A stretch of DNA of 64,000 nt from Streptomyces sp. NA04227. GTDB taxonomy: Bacteria; Actinomycetota; Actinomycetes; Streptomycetales; Streptomycetaceae. The DNA is taken from positions 7,367,001-7,431,000 of the forward strand of contig NZ_CP054918.1 in the NCBI RefSeq assembly GCF_013364195.1, in the 5' to 3' direction. Shown one piece after another: positions 18,294-27,115 of the stretch. Under the pieces are notes generated by a model that saw only the letters and a program-made list of their open reading frames with translations, was not told where the DNA came from and searched no databases. Each line of letters begins with the position of its first letter. Within the stretch, counting starts at the first letter, position 1. Position numbers and translations under genes: made by a program.

Positions 18294-19532
18294 TCAGCCG
18301 ACCGGGGACGATTCGGGTGTCGTCGTGAGCAGGGCGGGGTCGAAGCCGACCTCGGTGAGCACCTCTTCGGTGTGCTCGCCGACGTGCGGGCAGTGCCGCC
18401 ACAGCCGGCCCGGCGTGCGGGAGTAACGGACGGGCGGTGCGATGTACCGGTAGGCGCCCTCGCTCGGGTGCTCGACGGTCTGCAGCAGCCCGCCTTCCTG
18501 GGCGTAGCTGCTCTCCGCGGCCTCCTGGAGGCTGTGCACGGGGTGGGCGGGGATGCTCACCCGGTCGCAGAAGTCCTGCCACTGGGCGTTGGTGAACTTC
18601 GGGGTCACTTCGCGTACGTACGCGTAGAGCTCGTCGGCGTGTGCGACCCGCTGGGGCATGGTCGTGAAGCGGGGGTCGGCGGCCAGGTCGGGGCGGCCGG
18701 CGTGAGTGAAGAAGTCGCGCCAGTTGCGGTCGTTGTAGGGCAGGACGCACATCCAGCCGTCGGCCGTCGGACACGCCTTGCGTTCCTTGCTGAGCACGCG
18801 CGTGTATCCGTAGCCGGGCTCTTGCACCGGATCCAGCGAAGCGCCGGCGAGATGCTCGACCAGGTTGAAGGCGATCATGGTGTCGGCCATCGGGACCTCC
18901 ACATGCTGTCCGGCGCCGGTGCGGTCGCGGTGGCGCAGCGCGGCCAGTACCGACTGCACGATCACCAGGCCGCAGACCTTGTCCGCCAGGAGCGTCGGTA
19001 CGTAGTACGCGCCGCCGCTCACCTGCTCGTTGAGTGACACGAGCCCAGAGGCGGCCTGCAGTATGTCGTCGTAGGCGGCGTTGTCGCCCTGGGGCGAATC
19101 GCTGCGGAAACCTTGGGCGTTGGCATACACCAGGCCCGGATTGACGGGGGCCACGTCCTCGTAGCGCAGCCCGAGTCGCTGCAGGGCCTGGGGGCGGACG
19201 TTGGTGATGAACGCGTCGGCGGTGCCCAGGAGCGCGAGGAGCGCGTCCCGACCGGCCGGGGTCTTCAGGTCCAGCCGCACACTGCGTTTGTTGCGGTTGA
19301 GGTTGAGGGTGGCACCGGCCATGCCCTCGTGGCGCCGGGGCTCGAAGTGGCGGGTGGGGTCCCCGCCGGGGGCCTCGATCTTGATGACGTCCGCGCCGAG
19401 GTCGCCCAGTTGGGCTGCCGCGTACGGCCCCATGATCACGGTGGCCAGTTCGACGACCCGCAGGCCGGCCAGCGGCCCGCCGTTCGCGTTCTCGTCCCCG
19501 GCTGCGTCGTTCCTGTGGTGCTGTGGCGACAT
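18294..19532 (-). CDS. Class III CoA-transferase (CaiB/BaiF family)
   Basis: A 412-residue enzyme predicted to move CoA from one acyl-CoA to another acid. Motifs: LAGLRVVELATVIMGPYAAA, LGDLGADVIKIEAPGGDPTR and LNRNKRSVRLDLKTPAG; the catalytic aspartate is expected in the segment around AYDDILQAASGLVS. The ATG at 19532 follows AGGAGGCGCGAGGC. First gene of the operon 19532-12938, it would activate the imported substrate at the cost of a CoA donor instead of ATP. It is divergent from a LysR regulator, its likely controller. Confidence 0.92.
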   Translation of the reverse strand: MSPQHHRNDAAGDENANGGPLAGLRVVELATVIMGPYAAAQLGDLGADVIKIEAPGGDPTRHFEPRRHEGMAGATLNLNRNKRSVRLDLKTPAGRDALLALLGTADAFITNVRPQALQRLGLRYEDVAPVNPGLVYANAQGFRSDSPQGDNAAYDDILQAASGLVSLNEQVSGGAYYVPTLLADKVCGLVIVQSVLAALRHRDRTGAGQHVEVPMADTMIAFNLVEHLAGASLDPVQEPGYGYTRVLSKERKACPTADGWMCVLPYNDRNWRDFFTHAGRPDLAADPRFTTMPQRVAHADELYAYVREVTPKFTNAQWQDFCDRVSIPAHPVHSLQEAAESSYAQEGGLLQTVEHPSEGAYRYIAPPVRYSRTPGRLWRHCPHVGEHTEEVLTEVGFDPALLTTTPESSPVG

Positions 19533-19620
19533 GCCTCGCGCCTCCTGCGTCCCTTCAGGAGCCCGGTCCCGCCAGCTGGACCGGACTGTGCTTGGGCCAC
19601 AATTCAAGGCAGGGTCATTC

Positions 19621-19633
19621 ATTGATCGCCAAT
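19621..19633. promoter_or_regulatory. Candidate LysR box
   Basis: ATTGATCGCCAAT: inverted ATTG/CAAT arms with a 5-base centre, in the 122-base gap between the divergent CoA-transferase and LysR genes. This has the T-N11-A shape of LysR operators. Confidence 0.4.
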
Positions 19634-19654
19634 ACTTCTTCTAGGGTTATTTAT

Positions 19655-20569
19655 ATGGCGGAGAGTATGGATCTGACGCAGCGCGTTCTGGAGCAGTTCG
19701 TGGTTCTGGCGGAGGAGCGGCACTTCGGGCGGGCCGCCGAGCGGCTTTCGATGAGTCAGCCGCCGCTCAGCCAGGCCATCCAGCGCCTGGAGCGGCGCCT
19801 CGGGGTGACCCTTCTCGAACGCAGCACCCGCGCCGTCCGGCTCACCCCGGCCGGAGAGGCCTTCGCCCAGGACGCACGGCACCTGCTGCAGGCGCAGCAC
19901 GCGGCGGTCGAGCGTGCGCGCAGAATCGACCACGGCACCGAGGGAGAACTGCACCTCGGCTTCGTCAGCGGTCTCGCCTACGCCTCCCTGCCGCGCGTGC
20001 TGCGCGCGATCCGGGAGCAACTCCCCGGAATCCGGCTCCACTTGCACCAGCACACCTCCGTCGAACTGGCCGCCATGGTCCGCTCCGGCCGCCTCGACCT
20101 GGCCTTCGTCCGCGGACCGCTCGCGGACGCCGACGCGCTGGACGTCCACACGCTCGCGGCCGAGCGGCTCGCCGTGGCCCTGCCCGAGGGTCACCCCCTT
20201 GCCGACCACGCATCCCTGCGCCTCGCCGACCTGGGCAACGAGGACTTCGCGCTGCCCTCCCCGACGGCCCTCGCGGGCCTGGCGGAACAGGTGACGTCGG
20301 CCTGCCGCGCGGCGGGCTTCGCCCCGCGCGACGCGGCGCGGGCCGACAGCCTCCCCGGCCTGCTCAGCCACGTCGCGGCGGGGAACTGCGTCTGCCTCGT
20401 GCCGGAGCAGGTACGCGACAGCGCCCTGCCCAAAGTGGCCTTCCGCACCCTGAAGGACACCTCGGGGAACCTCGCCCTGAGCGTCCTCGCCGTGACACGC
20501 GCGGGGCAGGACGATCCAGCGGTGCACCGCATCCTGGCCCTCCTCGAGATGCGGAGCTCCGGCGGCTGA
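19655..20569 (+). CDS. LysR-family transcriptional regulator
   Basis: A 304-residue regulator with an N-terminal winged helix-turn-helix (LEQFVVLAEERHFGRAAERL, then SQPPLSQAIQRLERRLG) and a C-terminal periplasmic-binding-protein-like effector domain (LHLGFVSGLAYASLPRVLRA onwards). It is divergent from the CoA-transferase operon, the standard arrangement for LysR proteins that activate a catabolic operon in response to a pathway intermediate. The ATG at 19655 is used; an ATG at 19667 (MDLTQR) with GGAG just upstream is an equally good alternative. Confidence 0.92.
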   Translation: MAESMDLTQRVLEQFVVLAEERHFGRAAERLSMSQPPLSQAIQRLERRLGVTLLERSTRAVRLTPAGEAFAQDARHLLQAQHAAVERARRIDHGTEGELHLGFVSGLAYASLPRVLRAIREQLPGIRLHLHQHTSVELAAMVRSGRLDLAFVRGPLADADALDVHTLAAERLAVALPEGHPLADHASLRLADLGNEDFALPSPTALAGLAEQVTSACRAAGFAPRDAARADSLPGLLSHVAAGNCVCLVPEQVRDSALPKVAFRTLKDTSGNLALSVLAVTRAGQDDPAVHRILALLEMRSSGG

Positions 20570-20589
20570 CGAGCGGGGACGCACGGACT

Positions 20590-20617
20590 GAGCAGCGCTC
20601 CGAACGGAGCAGTGCTC
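20590..20617 (+). terminator. Hairpin after the LysR gene
   Basis: GAGCAgcGCTCCG pairs with CGGAGCagTGCTC; 5 and 6 bp of pairing around a 2-base mismatch. It starts about 20 bases after the LysR stop. Confidence 0.5.
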
Positions 20618-20640
20618 GGACTGCCGGCGTCGCGGTCGCG

Positions 20641-20689
20641 GTGGTTTGTCGACGGCGGAACCCGTGCCAGTACGCCGTCAACAAACCAC
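20641..20689. terminator. Long hairpin between LysR gene and MITE
   Basis: GTGGTTTGTCGACGGCG is repeated in inverse at 20673-20689 with one mismatch, 15-base loop. It may be a terminator for the LysR gene or a remnant of an inserted element. Confidence 0.55.
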
Positions 20690-20692
20690 TGT

Positions 20693-20901
20693 TAGGGCGT
20701 GTCCGCAAAGTCCCGTCGTTCGCCCGAAGGGCGGGCTCTGCGGCGTCTGGTGCGTGCTCTCGGCGTGCCGGGTACAAGCCCTCGTACTGGACGTACTTGG
20801 GTTTGTGCCCGGTGCGGCGAGTGGGGGTCCCCCCTGCTCGAAGAGCTTGGGGGAGCGTGCCAGGCGTCGCGGAGCAGGCGGGACTTTGCGGACACGCCCT
20901 A
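20693..20901. mobile_element. MITE-like element with 23-bp perfect terminal inverted repeats
   Basis: The ends at 20693-20715 and 20879-20901 are perfect inverted repeats (TAGGGCGTGTCCGCAAAGTC plus three bases). Both begin with TA, so the element can be read as 205 bp flanked by a TA duplication, as made by IS630/Tc1-type transposases. The inside has further inverted repeats (for example GTGGGGGTCCCCCC) and no open frame of a transposase. The right-hand TA plus the next G makes the TAG stop of the adjacent TetR gene. Confidence 0.75.
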
Positions 20902-21519
20902 GGCGTTCCCTGCGCGGGTCCATCCCTGGAGAGCGCCGTAGTAGGCCGCAGTCAGGCGGCTGATCGCAGCCTCTTCGGTCAGCCCGGTGCTGATCAGGTC
21001 CAGAACGTCGCGGGCATCGAACATCACGTTGCACAGGAACAGCGCGTGATCGAAGTGCTCATCGGGGATGTCCAGGTGCCGCATCACACCGCGAATGGGG
21101 CGCTCCAAGGCGTCGCGGACCGGAGTGAGCACTTCGTCGTTGTCACGCAGCCGAGTCAGGAAACCTGTTCGCGATCGGATTTGGACCATGGCAGTCCCGT
21201 AGCTGCGGAGCAGTCGAGCCCATTCCGCGATGACGTCCTCGAACAGGGCAGGGCCGCTCTTGAGGCAGTCGTGGCTGTAATCGCGCAGCTGGATGGTGAC
21301 ACCGACCATGTAAGCGGTGAGCAGCTCGTCGAGCGACGGGAAGTACCGGTACGCCGTGGCCACGGACAATCCGGCTCGCTCCGCGATGACAGGCATGGCC
21401 GCCGCGCTGGGCTCTGTTCTGAGGATCTCTCCCGTGGCGTCCATGAGCTTGCGCCGGTTGCGGAGCGCGTCACGGCGCGTTCCGCGGCCGGCACCGCGCT
21501 CGTTGTGTGTGGCCGTCAG
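20899..21519 (-). CDS. TetR-family transcriptional regulator (probable CTG start)
   Basis: About 206 residues. The N-terminal helix-turn-helix is RRKLMDATGEILRTEPSAAA, then MPVIAERAGLSVATAYRYF, typical of TetR. The C-terminal ligand domain is unassigned. No ATG, GTG or TTG has a proper ribosome-binding site. The best site is GAGGAGGATCCG directly before CTG at 21519, giving the normal family length; the same frame stays open to an ATG at 21615. The stop codon TAG is contributed by the terminal TA of the neighbouring MITE, so the C-terminus may have been altered by the insertion. Its target may be the downstream ABC operon. Confidence 0.82.
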   Translation of the reverse strand: MTATHNERGAGRGTRRDALRNRRKLMDATGEILRTEPSAAAMPVIAERAGLSVATAYRYFPSLDELLTAYMVGVTIQLRDYSHDCLKSGPALFEDVIAEWARLLRSYGTAMVQIRSRTGFLTRLRDNDEVLTPVRDALERPIRGVMRHLDIPDEHFDHALFLCNVMFDARDVLDLISTGLTEEAAISRLTAAYYGALQGWTRAGNA

Positions 21520-22135
21520 CGGATCCTCCTCGTGCGACCTCCCAGACAGTGAGACTGGGCTCTTAATTGACCTTGAGGGTACCGCGCGCACCTTCGGGCA
21601 CGTCAAGCCGCCCAATCGTTCAGTTCAAGCAGGTAGACGTCCTATGCAGCGGTGGGCGGAGGTCTTGACACGGCGACTCAAGGTCCTCATTGTTGCGGCA
21701 ACTGATACTGGTCTCGCAGTTTGAATCGGCTTCGGAGGACGGCATGTGCGGGACGCTGGACTTCGTCGCGGACCTCGGGGGCAGCGTCTGCGCTGCCCGG
21801 ACAGGTGAGGGTCAGGCGCTTGACGCGGTCGTGTCATTGGCTGCTGCCACGTGCGCACAGGTCGTCGATCTCGGTGCGGGGTCATCGCAAGGGAAGTCCC
21901 AGGACACCTCAAACTCCCGAGGGCATGGCGACGGTCGCCGGTGCTGCGTCGACGCGGTTTCTCGATGGTTAGCCCGTTGACTGCGGTCCAGCTCTAGCTC
22001 CACTCGTCGCCTGACCTGTCGATGCCAGGTTCTGCCCCCGGCTCGATGCCAGGCTCCGTCCCTCCGGGCGGCGTCCACGCCGGCTGTCGGCTGGCAGTTC
22101 TTTTCGCTTTCTCACGATCTCAGTGGAGGACCTTC
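21520..22135. other. Intergenic region upstream of ABC importer operon
   Basis: About 615 bases without a recognised gene. A short frame at 21744-21980 starting MCGTLDFVADLGG has no family resemblance that I know. A TTGACA hexamer at 21665-21670 could be a -35 element, but no clear -10 matches it. GTTGCGGCAAC at about 21691 is a small palindrome. Confidence 0.4.
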
Positions 22136-23002
22136 ATGAAGAGAGCCGTTGCTCTGGGCGCGGTCTGTACGGCCGTCGCCCTCACCCTCTCGGCCTGCGG
22201 CTCGGGCACATCCGCGAAGAGCGCCCCATCCGGAAACCCGCTGTACGACAAGCTGCCGAAGAGCGTCCAGGACGCGGGCACGCTCAAGATCGGCGGAAGC
22301 GCCACCATCGCGCCTTACCTCTACCAAACCGGTTCCAAGGTCGTCGGGTTTGAGAAGGACCTCATGGACGCCCTCGGAAAGGAGCTCGGCGTCAAGATCC
22401 AGTTCTCCGATACGGGCTTCCCCGCACTCGTCCCCGGGCTGCAGTCGAGGAAGATCGACGTCGCGATGGGGGACTTCACCGACACCAAAGAGCGCCAGCA
22501 AGCGGTGACTTTCGTCGACTACACCACGGGGTATCAGACCCTTTTCGTGCAGAAGGGAAACCCGAAGAAGCTTCGCAGCACCGATGACCTGTGCGGTACC
22601 TCGCTCGCCGCCGCGGTGGGCAGCCTGTCCGCCCAGCTCGCCGAGCGGGCGAACACCAAGTGCAAGGACGCCGGCAAGCAGGGTGTGAAGGTGCTGCAGC
22701 TGGAGGACGCGGCCGCGGCGATGATCCAGATGCGGACCAAGCGCGCCGACGCCATGCTCATCGACTTCGTCATCGGCCGCCACCTCGCCCGGACCAGCCA
22801 GTACGGTGACGTGGCCGGTGACCCGTTCTACCAGCAGTTCCACGGCGCGGCTGTGCGCAAGGACAACGGCGAGCTGCGCGACGCCCTCGTCGCTGCCTTC
22901 AAGGAGATCATCCGCAACGGCAGCTACGGCAAGATCCTCAAGAAGTGGGACATGCAGAAGCTGGCGATGTCCGCCCCGATCGTGAACGCGGCGAAGTCAT
23001 GA
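22136..23002 (+). CDS. Amino-acid-type ABC transporter substrate-binding lipoprotein
   Basis: A 288-residue extracellular solute-binding protein (family 3). It begins with a lipoprotein signal ending LTLSACGSG (lipidated cysteine about residue 21). The ligand domain shows the family start [17 protein letters not shown], then [19 protein letters not shown] and [20 protein letters not shown]. The ATG at 22136 follows GTGGAGGACCTTC. It is the first gene of a three-gene importer with permease and ATPase, all overlapping, and an aminotransferase behind them. A polar or modified amino acid is the likely ligand. Confidence 0.92.
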   Translation: MKRAVALGAVCTAVALTLSACGSGTSAKSAPSGNPLYDKLPKSVQDAGTLKIGGSATIAPYLYQTGSKVVGFEKDLMDALGKELGVKIQFSDTGFPALVPGLQSRKIDVAMGDFTDTKERQQAVTFVDYTTGYQTLFVQKGNPKKLRSTDDLCGTSLAAAVGSLSAQLAERANTKCKDAGKQGVKVLQLEDAAAAMIQMRTKRADAMLIDFVIGRHLARTSQYGDVAGDPFYQQFHGAAVRKDNGELRDALVAAFKEIIRNGSYGKILKKWDMQKLAMSAPIVNAAKS

Positions 23003-23892
23003 CCACCCGCACGGCTACGAGGGCCGAATCCGGTATCGACGAACTCGCCACGCTACGGATCGCGCCCGTCCGCAAACCCTGGCAATGGGGTGCGACCGCG
23101 ATCGTGCTGGTACTGCTCACCCTGCTGCTCGCATCGGTCGCGGTGAACCCGAACATGGGCTGGCCGGTCGTCGCCACCTATCTGTTCAGCGCCGAGATCC
23201 TGCACGGAATCGGCTGGACCGTCCTGCTCACCGTCCTGTGCATGGCGCTGGCCACTGTCCTCGGCATCGTGATCGCGGTCATGCGCACCGCGGACAACCG
23301 AGTCCTGTCCGCAGCAGCCTCGCTCTACCTGTGGTTCTTCCGCGGCACGCCACTTCTGGTGCAGTTGATCTTCTGGTTCAACCTCGCCCTGGTGTTCCCG
23401 CTCCTGGGGCCGGCCGTCTTCTTCGGCGAGAGCGCCGGCGGCATCGACACCAACCAAGCGATCAACTGGTTCGTGGCGGCACTTCTCGGCTTCGGCCTCC
23501 ACGAGGCCGCATACATGTCCGAGATCGTCCGGGGAGGCTTCCTGGCCATCGGCCGGGGCCAGACCGAAGCAGCCGAGTCACTCGGCATGACCGGCGGTCA
23601 GACACTGCGCCGCGTGCTGCTCCCGCAAGCGCTGCGGGTCATCGTGCCCCCGTCGATGAACCAGTTCGTCAACCTGTTCAAGGCCACCTCCCTGGTCGCC
23701 TTCATCTCCGGCCAGGACCTGCTCTCCTCCGTACAGCACATCTACGCCAACAACTACCAGGTCACTCCGCTGCTGATCGTGGCGAGCCTGTGGTACATGG
23801 TGCTCGTCTCCCTGGCCACCGTGGGCCAGCACTTCCTGGAGAAGAGACTCAACCAGGGCTACGGGCCAACGACCGCGAAGGGAGCCCACTGA
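22999..23892 (+). CDS. Amino-acid ABC transporter permease
   Basis: A 297-residue membrane protein of the HisM/GlnP type. After an N-terminal cytoplasmic tail and first helix ([17 protein letters not shown]), the conserved permease core begins at [21 protein letters not shown] and includes [15 protein letters not shown]. The EAA loop that docks the ATPase is [20 protein letters not shown]. The ATG overlaps the binding-protein stop by four bases (ATGA), and its own stop overlaps the ATPase start. A homodimer is likely since only one permease gene is present. Confidence 0.93.
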   Translation: MTTRTATRAESGIDELATLRIAPVRKPWQWGATAIVLVLLTLLLASVAVNPNMGWPVVATYLFSAEILHGIGWTVLLTVLCMALATVLGIVIAVMRTADNRVLSAAASLYLWFFRGTPLLVQLIFWFNLALVFPLLGPAVFFGESAGGIDTNQAINWFVAALLGFGLHEAAYMSEIVRGGFLAIGRGQTEAAESLGMTGGQTLRRVLLPQALRVIVPPSMNQFVNLFKATSLVAFISGQDLLSSVQHIYANNYQVTPLLIVASLWYMVLVSLATVGQHFLEKRLNQGYGPTTAKGAH

Positions 23893-24653
23893 TGGCGGCC
23901 ATGGTGCAAGCCCGGGGAATCAAGAAGTCTTTCGGGGCGCTGAGTGTCCTCAACGGCCTCGACTTCGATATCGAGCGCGGCGAAGTCGTGTGCGTGCTCG
24001 GCCCGTCCGGGTCCGGCAAGAGCACCCTGCTGCGGTGTGTCAACCACCTGGAGCGTCCCGACGCCGGTGTGATCAGTGTGGACGGCGAGGTCATCGGCTA
24101 CCGCCGCTCCGGCAACCAACTCCACGAACTGCACGGCAAGGAACTCGCCCGGCAACGCAGCCACATCGGCATGGTGTTCCAGAACTTCAACCTGTTCCCG
24201 CACCGGACGATCCTGGACAACGTCATCGAAGGCGCGTGCGTCGTCAAGAAGGAACGACGCGAGACGGCCGGCGCCCGCGCCCTTCAACTCCTCGACCGTG
24301 TCGGCCTCGCAGACAAGGTCAACGCCTACCCCAACCACCTCTCCGGCGGCCAGCAGCAGCGCGTCGCCATCGCCCGCGCCTTCGCGATGCACCCCAAGCT
24401 GATGCTCTTCGACGAGCCCACCTCCGCCCTCGATCCGGAACTGGTCGGCGAGGTGCTGGCCGTGATGAAGGACCTCGCCCGGGACGGCATGACCATGATC
24501 GTGGTTACCCACGAGATCGAGTTCGCCCGCGACGTCGCCGACCGCGTCTTCTTCATGGACGGCGGTGTGATCGTCGAACAGGGCACACCACAAGACGTCA
24601 TCGGCAATCCGCGCGCCCAGCGCACCCGCAACTTCCTCGCCCGCGTGAGCTGA
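23892..24653 (+). CDS. Amino-acid ABC transporter ATP-binding protein
   Basis: A 253-residue ATPase of the GlnQ type. Walker A is [14 protein letters not shown], the Q-loop lies in [13 protein letters not shown], the signature is [14 protein letters not shown], Walker B is [15 protein letters not shown] and the switch histidine is in VVTHEIEFA. It starts at ATG 23892, overlapping the permease stop by one base (TGATG). It powers uptake through the permease encoded just before it. Confidence 0.95.
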   Translation: MAAMVQARGIKKSFGALSVLNGLDFDIERGEVVCVLGPSGSGKSTLLRCVNHLERPDAGVISVDGEVIGYRRSGNQLHELHGKELARQRSHIGMVFQNFNLFPHRTILDNVIEGACVVKKERRETAGARALQLLDRVGLADKVNAYPNHLSGGQQQRVAIARAFAMHPKLMLFDEPTSALDPELVGEVLAVMKDLARDGMTMIVVTHEIEFARDVADRVFFMDGGVIVEQGTPQDVIGNPRAQRTRNFLARVS

Positions 24654-24795
24654 CCCCGGCACCCCGGCACCCCGGCCGACCACCCGGCTGCCGTCGCCCC
24701 GACCCGGCAGCGCGACACCTCCGGCGACCTGGAGATCAGCCGCTGGACGGGCGCGCCCGCCCACGCCAAGCCGCAGGCCTGAACAGGAGAGATGT

Positions 24796-25965
24796 ATGCC
24801 ACCCACTGTCACCGCACAGTCGCCCCGATTCGCCACCGCCGACGCCGTCGCCCGGATCGCGGCCGCCTCCCGCCGGACACAGCAGCCCCAGTCCCGCGCC
24901 GACCTCGTCTCCCTCGCCATGGGCGAACCGGACTTCGACACACCCCGCCTCGTCACCGAAGCAGCCCAGGCCTCGCTGCGCGCCGGACGCACCCACTACT
25001 CGCCACTGCTCGGCGAACCCGCACTGCGCGAGGCGCTCGCCCAGAAACTCACCGGAACCGCCAAGGCCCCGGTCAGCGCCGCGGACATCCTCGTCACCCA
25101 GGGCGGAACCGCGGGACTCGCCGCCTCGATCCTCGGCATCGTCAACCCCGGCGACCGCGTGGTCATCCCCGATCCCACCTACTCCCTCTACGCCGACCTG
25201 GTCAGCATGGCCGGAGGCATCGTCGTGCCCGTCCCGCTCGCACCGGACCTGCACTGGGACCTCGACCGGCTCGCCGACGCCCTCACCGACGCAAGGCTCT
25301 TCGTCTTCTGCAACCCCGGTAACCCGACGGGCATCGTGCACAGCCGCGAGGAACTCGAAGCACTCGCCAAGCTCCTCGACGGCACCTCAACGATCGTCAT
25401 CTCCGACGAGGCGTACTCCGACCTCGACTACACCGGCCGCCCGTTCACCTCGGCGATCTCGATCGACGGCCTGCACGAGCGCACCGTGTACTGCCAGACC
25501 TTCTCCAAGAGCTATGCGATGACCGGCTGGCGTGTGGGATATCTGTGGGGGCCCTCTGCCCTCATCCAGGCCTCGGCCCGCATCCACAACACGTTCAACG
25601 GCTCCGTGAACACCTTCATCCAGGACGCCGCGCTGGTCGCGGTGCAAGACTGCGGCCAGGACGTGGCCCGCATGCGGGAGGCGTACGAACAGCGGCGCGA
25701 GATCATGCGTAAAGCGCTCTCCGAGATCCCCGGCCTCACGCTCAGCTCCCCCGAGGGAGCGTTCTACCAGTTCCCGCGCTACGACCTGGACCTGCCCTCT
25801 GTGGAGGTCGTCGCGGCACTGCATGCACACGGCGTCGCCGTCCGGCCCGGGAGCGAGTTCGGAAGCCAGGGCGAGGGGCATCTCCGGCTGTCGTACGCTG
25901 CCGGCCCGCAGTCCATCACCGAAGGGGTCCGTCGACTCGCCCAAGGCCTGGCGAGCCTGCAGTGA
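24796..25965 (+). CDS. Pyridoxal-phosphate aminotransferase, class I/II
   Basis: A 389-residue fold-type I aminotransferase of the AspC/AraT group. Features: LAMGEPDFDTPRLV near the N-terminus, cofactor glycine loop QGGTAGLAASI, substrate-side FCNPGNPTG, cofactor aspartate in ISDEAYSDL, and the Schiff-base lysine in CQTFSKSYAMTGWRVGYL; the carboxylate-binding arginine is in GHLRLSYA. The ATG at 24796 follows CAGGAGAGATGT. It comes 140 bases after the ABC ATPase, in the same direction, so it probably transaminates the imported amino acid. The specific substrate is unknown. Confidence 0.92.
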   Translation: MPPTVTAQSPRFATADAVARIAAASRRTQQPQSRADLVSLAMGEPDFDTPRLVTEAAQASLRAGRTHYSPLLGEPALREALAQKLTGTAKAPVSAADILVTQGGTAGLAASILGIVNPGDRVVIPDPTYSLYADLVSMAGGIVVPVPLAPDLHWDLDRLADALTDARLFVFCNPGNPTGIVHSREELEALAKLLDGTSTIVISDEAYSDLDYTGRPFTSAISIDGLHERTVYCQTFSKSYAMTGWRVGYLWGPSALIQASARIHNTFNGSVNTFIQDAALVAVQDCGQDVARMREAYEQRREIMRKALSEIPGLTLSSPEGAFYQFPRYDLDLPSVEVVAALHAHGVAVRPGSEFGSQGEGHLRLSYAAGPQSITEGVRRLAQGLASLQ

Positions 25966-26200
25966 AGATCCGCCCTCTTCGAACGTGCGGGGCAGTGTGT
26001 CTGGCGCGACGTTCGTTGACCGTGCTCATGCTGATCGCGGGCGGGAGTCCGCGGTGTTGATCGCCTGACGGGGCGGGCAGGAGTGGTTTCTCCGACTCCT
26101 CCGCTCCACCCTCCGCGTGCCACTTGCCATCCGGTTCATGGTGGAGTCCGCAAGCCCGTGAACAGCTGACGGCGCTACTCGTGAACAGAGCCGCCGAGGT

Positions 26201-27001
26201 TCAGCTCTCGGCGCGAAGTGTGTCCATGTGGGTGCGTCCCCGGTCGGTGATGTGCCTGAGGGCATCTGCTCCAACCGTGGCATTGCCGCTCCTGATGGAC
26301 TCGACGATGGCGCGATGGTCGGCGACCGAGCGGTCCAGGTTGCCGCTTCGCTCCAGATCGAGCAGGAGTTGATTGGCCATCAGTCGCTGCATGGGACTGC
26401 GGATCGCCAGCATGCTGCGCAGCAGGATGCGGTTGTGCGCCGCTTCGGCGAGCGCAATGTGGAACTCTCCGTCGGCTTCAAGGAACGCGGTGGTATCGCG
26501 GGCCGTCGCCATCTTGTCCACGATCGCGCTCAGGGCGCGAAGGTCCTCGTCGGTCCTGCGGGTTGTGGCGAGCTGGATGATCGCCGACTCGATGGCTTCG
26601 CGCGCCTCGATCAGCTCCATGTACTCCTCGACGTCCGAAGCCCCGAGCTGCCAGGGGGAGTATCCCTCCCTTCTGTCGGCGTCGACCACGAACGTTCCGA
26701 CGCCGTGCCGGGTCTCGACCCAGCCGCGGACCTGGAGGGCGCGGATTGCCTCACGCACTGTGAGCATCGACGTGCCCGTGCTTGCCGCGAATTTGCGCAG
26801 CGACGGCACCGCGCTGCCCGGCGGCCAGGCGCCCGAGACGATCTTGCGAGTCATCTGCTCGACAAGCTCGTCGACCACGCTGACGCGCCTGACCTTGGAA
26901 AGTTCGGGTGCCTGCTTGCGCGGTCCGCGCCCTCGAGCGCGCGGCGCGCTTGCCGGGGTAGTTCCGTCCGGGTCAGCTGTGTCGGTCTTCCGAACAGTCA
27001 T
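26201..27001 (-). CDS. GntR-family (FadR-type) transcriptional regulator
   Basis: A 266-residue regulator: about 35 residues of basic tail, a winged helix (VVDELVEQMTRKIVSGAWPP, then VPSLRKFAASTGTSMLTVREAIRALQ read as VPSLRKFAASTG and MLTVREAIRAL), and a helical FCD effector domain (EARE near the start, metal-site histidines in DGEFHIALAEAAHN and VADHRAIVESI). The ATG at 27001 is used though it lacks a ribosome-binding site; a TTG at 27058 in frame follows GGGGA and is an alternative. It is divergent from the operon starting at 27116 and likely represses it from the TGTTTAAAACA palindrome in between. Confidence 0.9.
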   Translation of the reverse strand: MTVRKTDTADPDGTTPASAPRARGRGPRKQAPELSKVRRVSVVDELVEQMTRKIVSGAWPPGSAVPSLRKFAASTGTSMLTVREAIRALQVRGWVETRHGVGTFVVDADRREGYSPWQLGASDVEEYMELIEAREAIESAIIQLATTRRTDEDLRALSAIVDKMATARDTTAFLEADGEFHIALAEAAHNRILLRSMLAIRSPMQRLMANQLLLDLERSGNLDRSVADHRAIVESIRSGNATVGADALRHITDRGRTHMDTLRAES

Positions 27002-27080
27002 ACAGGTAAGGGTAAGTGGTGGCTGGCAGTCGGCGAGCGGTTCCCGGCGGTCGGACAAGGAGAATCCCCAATCGTGACCC

Positions 27081-27109
27081 TTGACCTAACTGTTTAAAAC
27101 ACTTAAATT
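27081..27109 (+). promoter_or_regulatory. Promoter TTGACC-N17-TAAATT
   Basis: A -35 TTGACC (27081-27086) and a -10 TAAATT (27104-27109) are separated by exactly 17 bases. Transcription would begin about at the ATG at 27116, so the first gene may be translated without a leader. Confidence 0.65.
27091..27101. promoter_or_regulatory. Candidate GntR operator
   Basis: TGTTT-a-AAACA, perfect 5-bp arms around one base, lies inside the spacer of the promoter at 27081-27109. A repressor bound here would block RNA polymerase. The divergent FadR-type regulator is the obvious candidate. Confidence 0.55.
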
Positions 27110-27115
27110 CTGTTC

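Noticed and set aside
20641..20901. CRISPR-like or rho-dependent repeat structure
   Set aside because: There are only single inverted repeats, no spaced direct repeats. The structure is better explained as a terminator hairpin plus a MITE.
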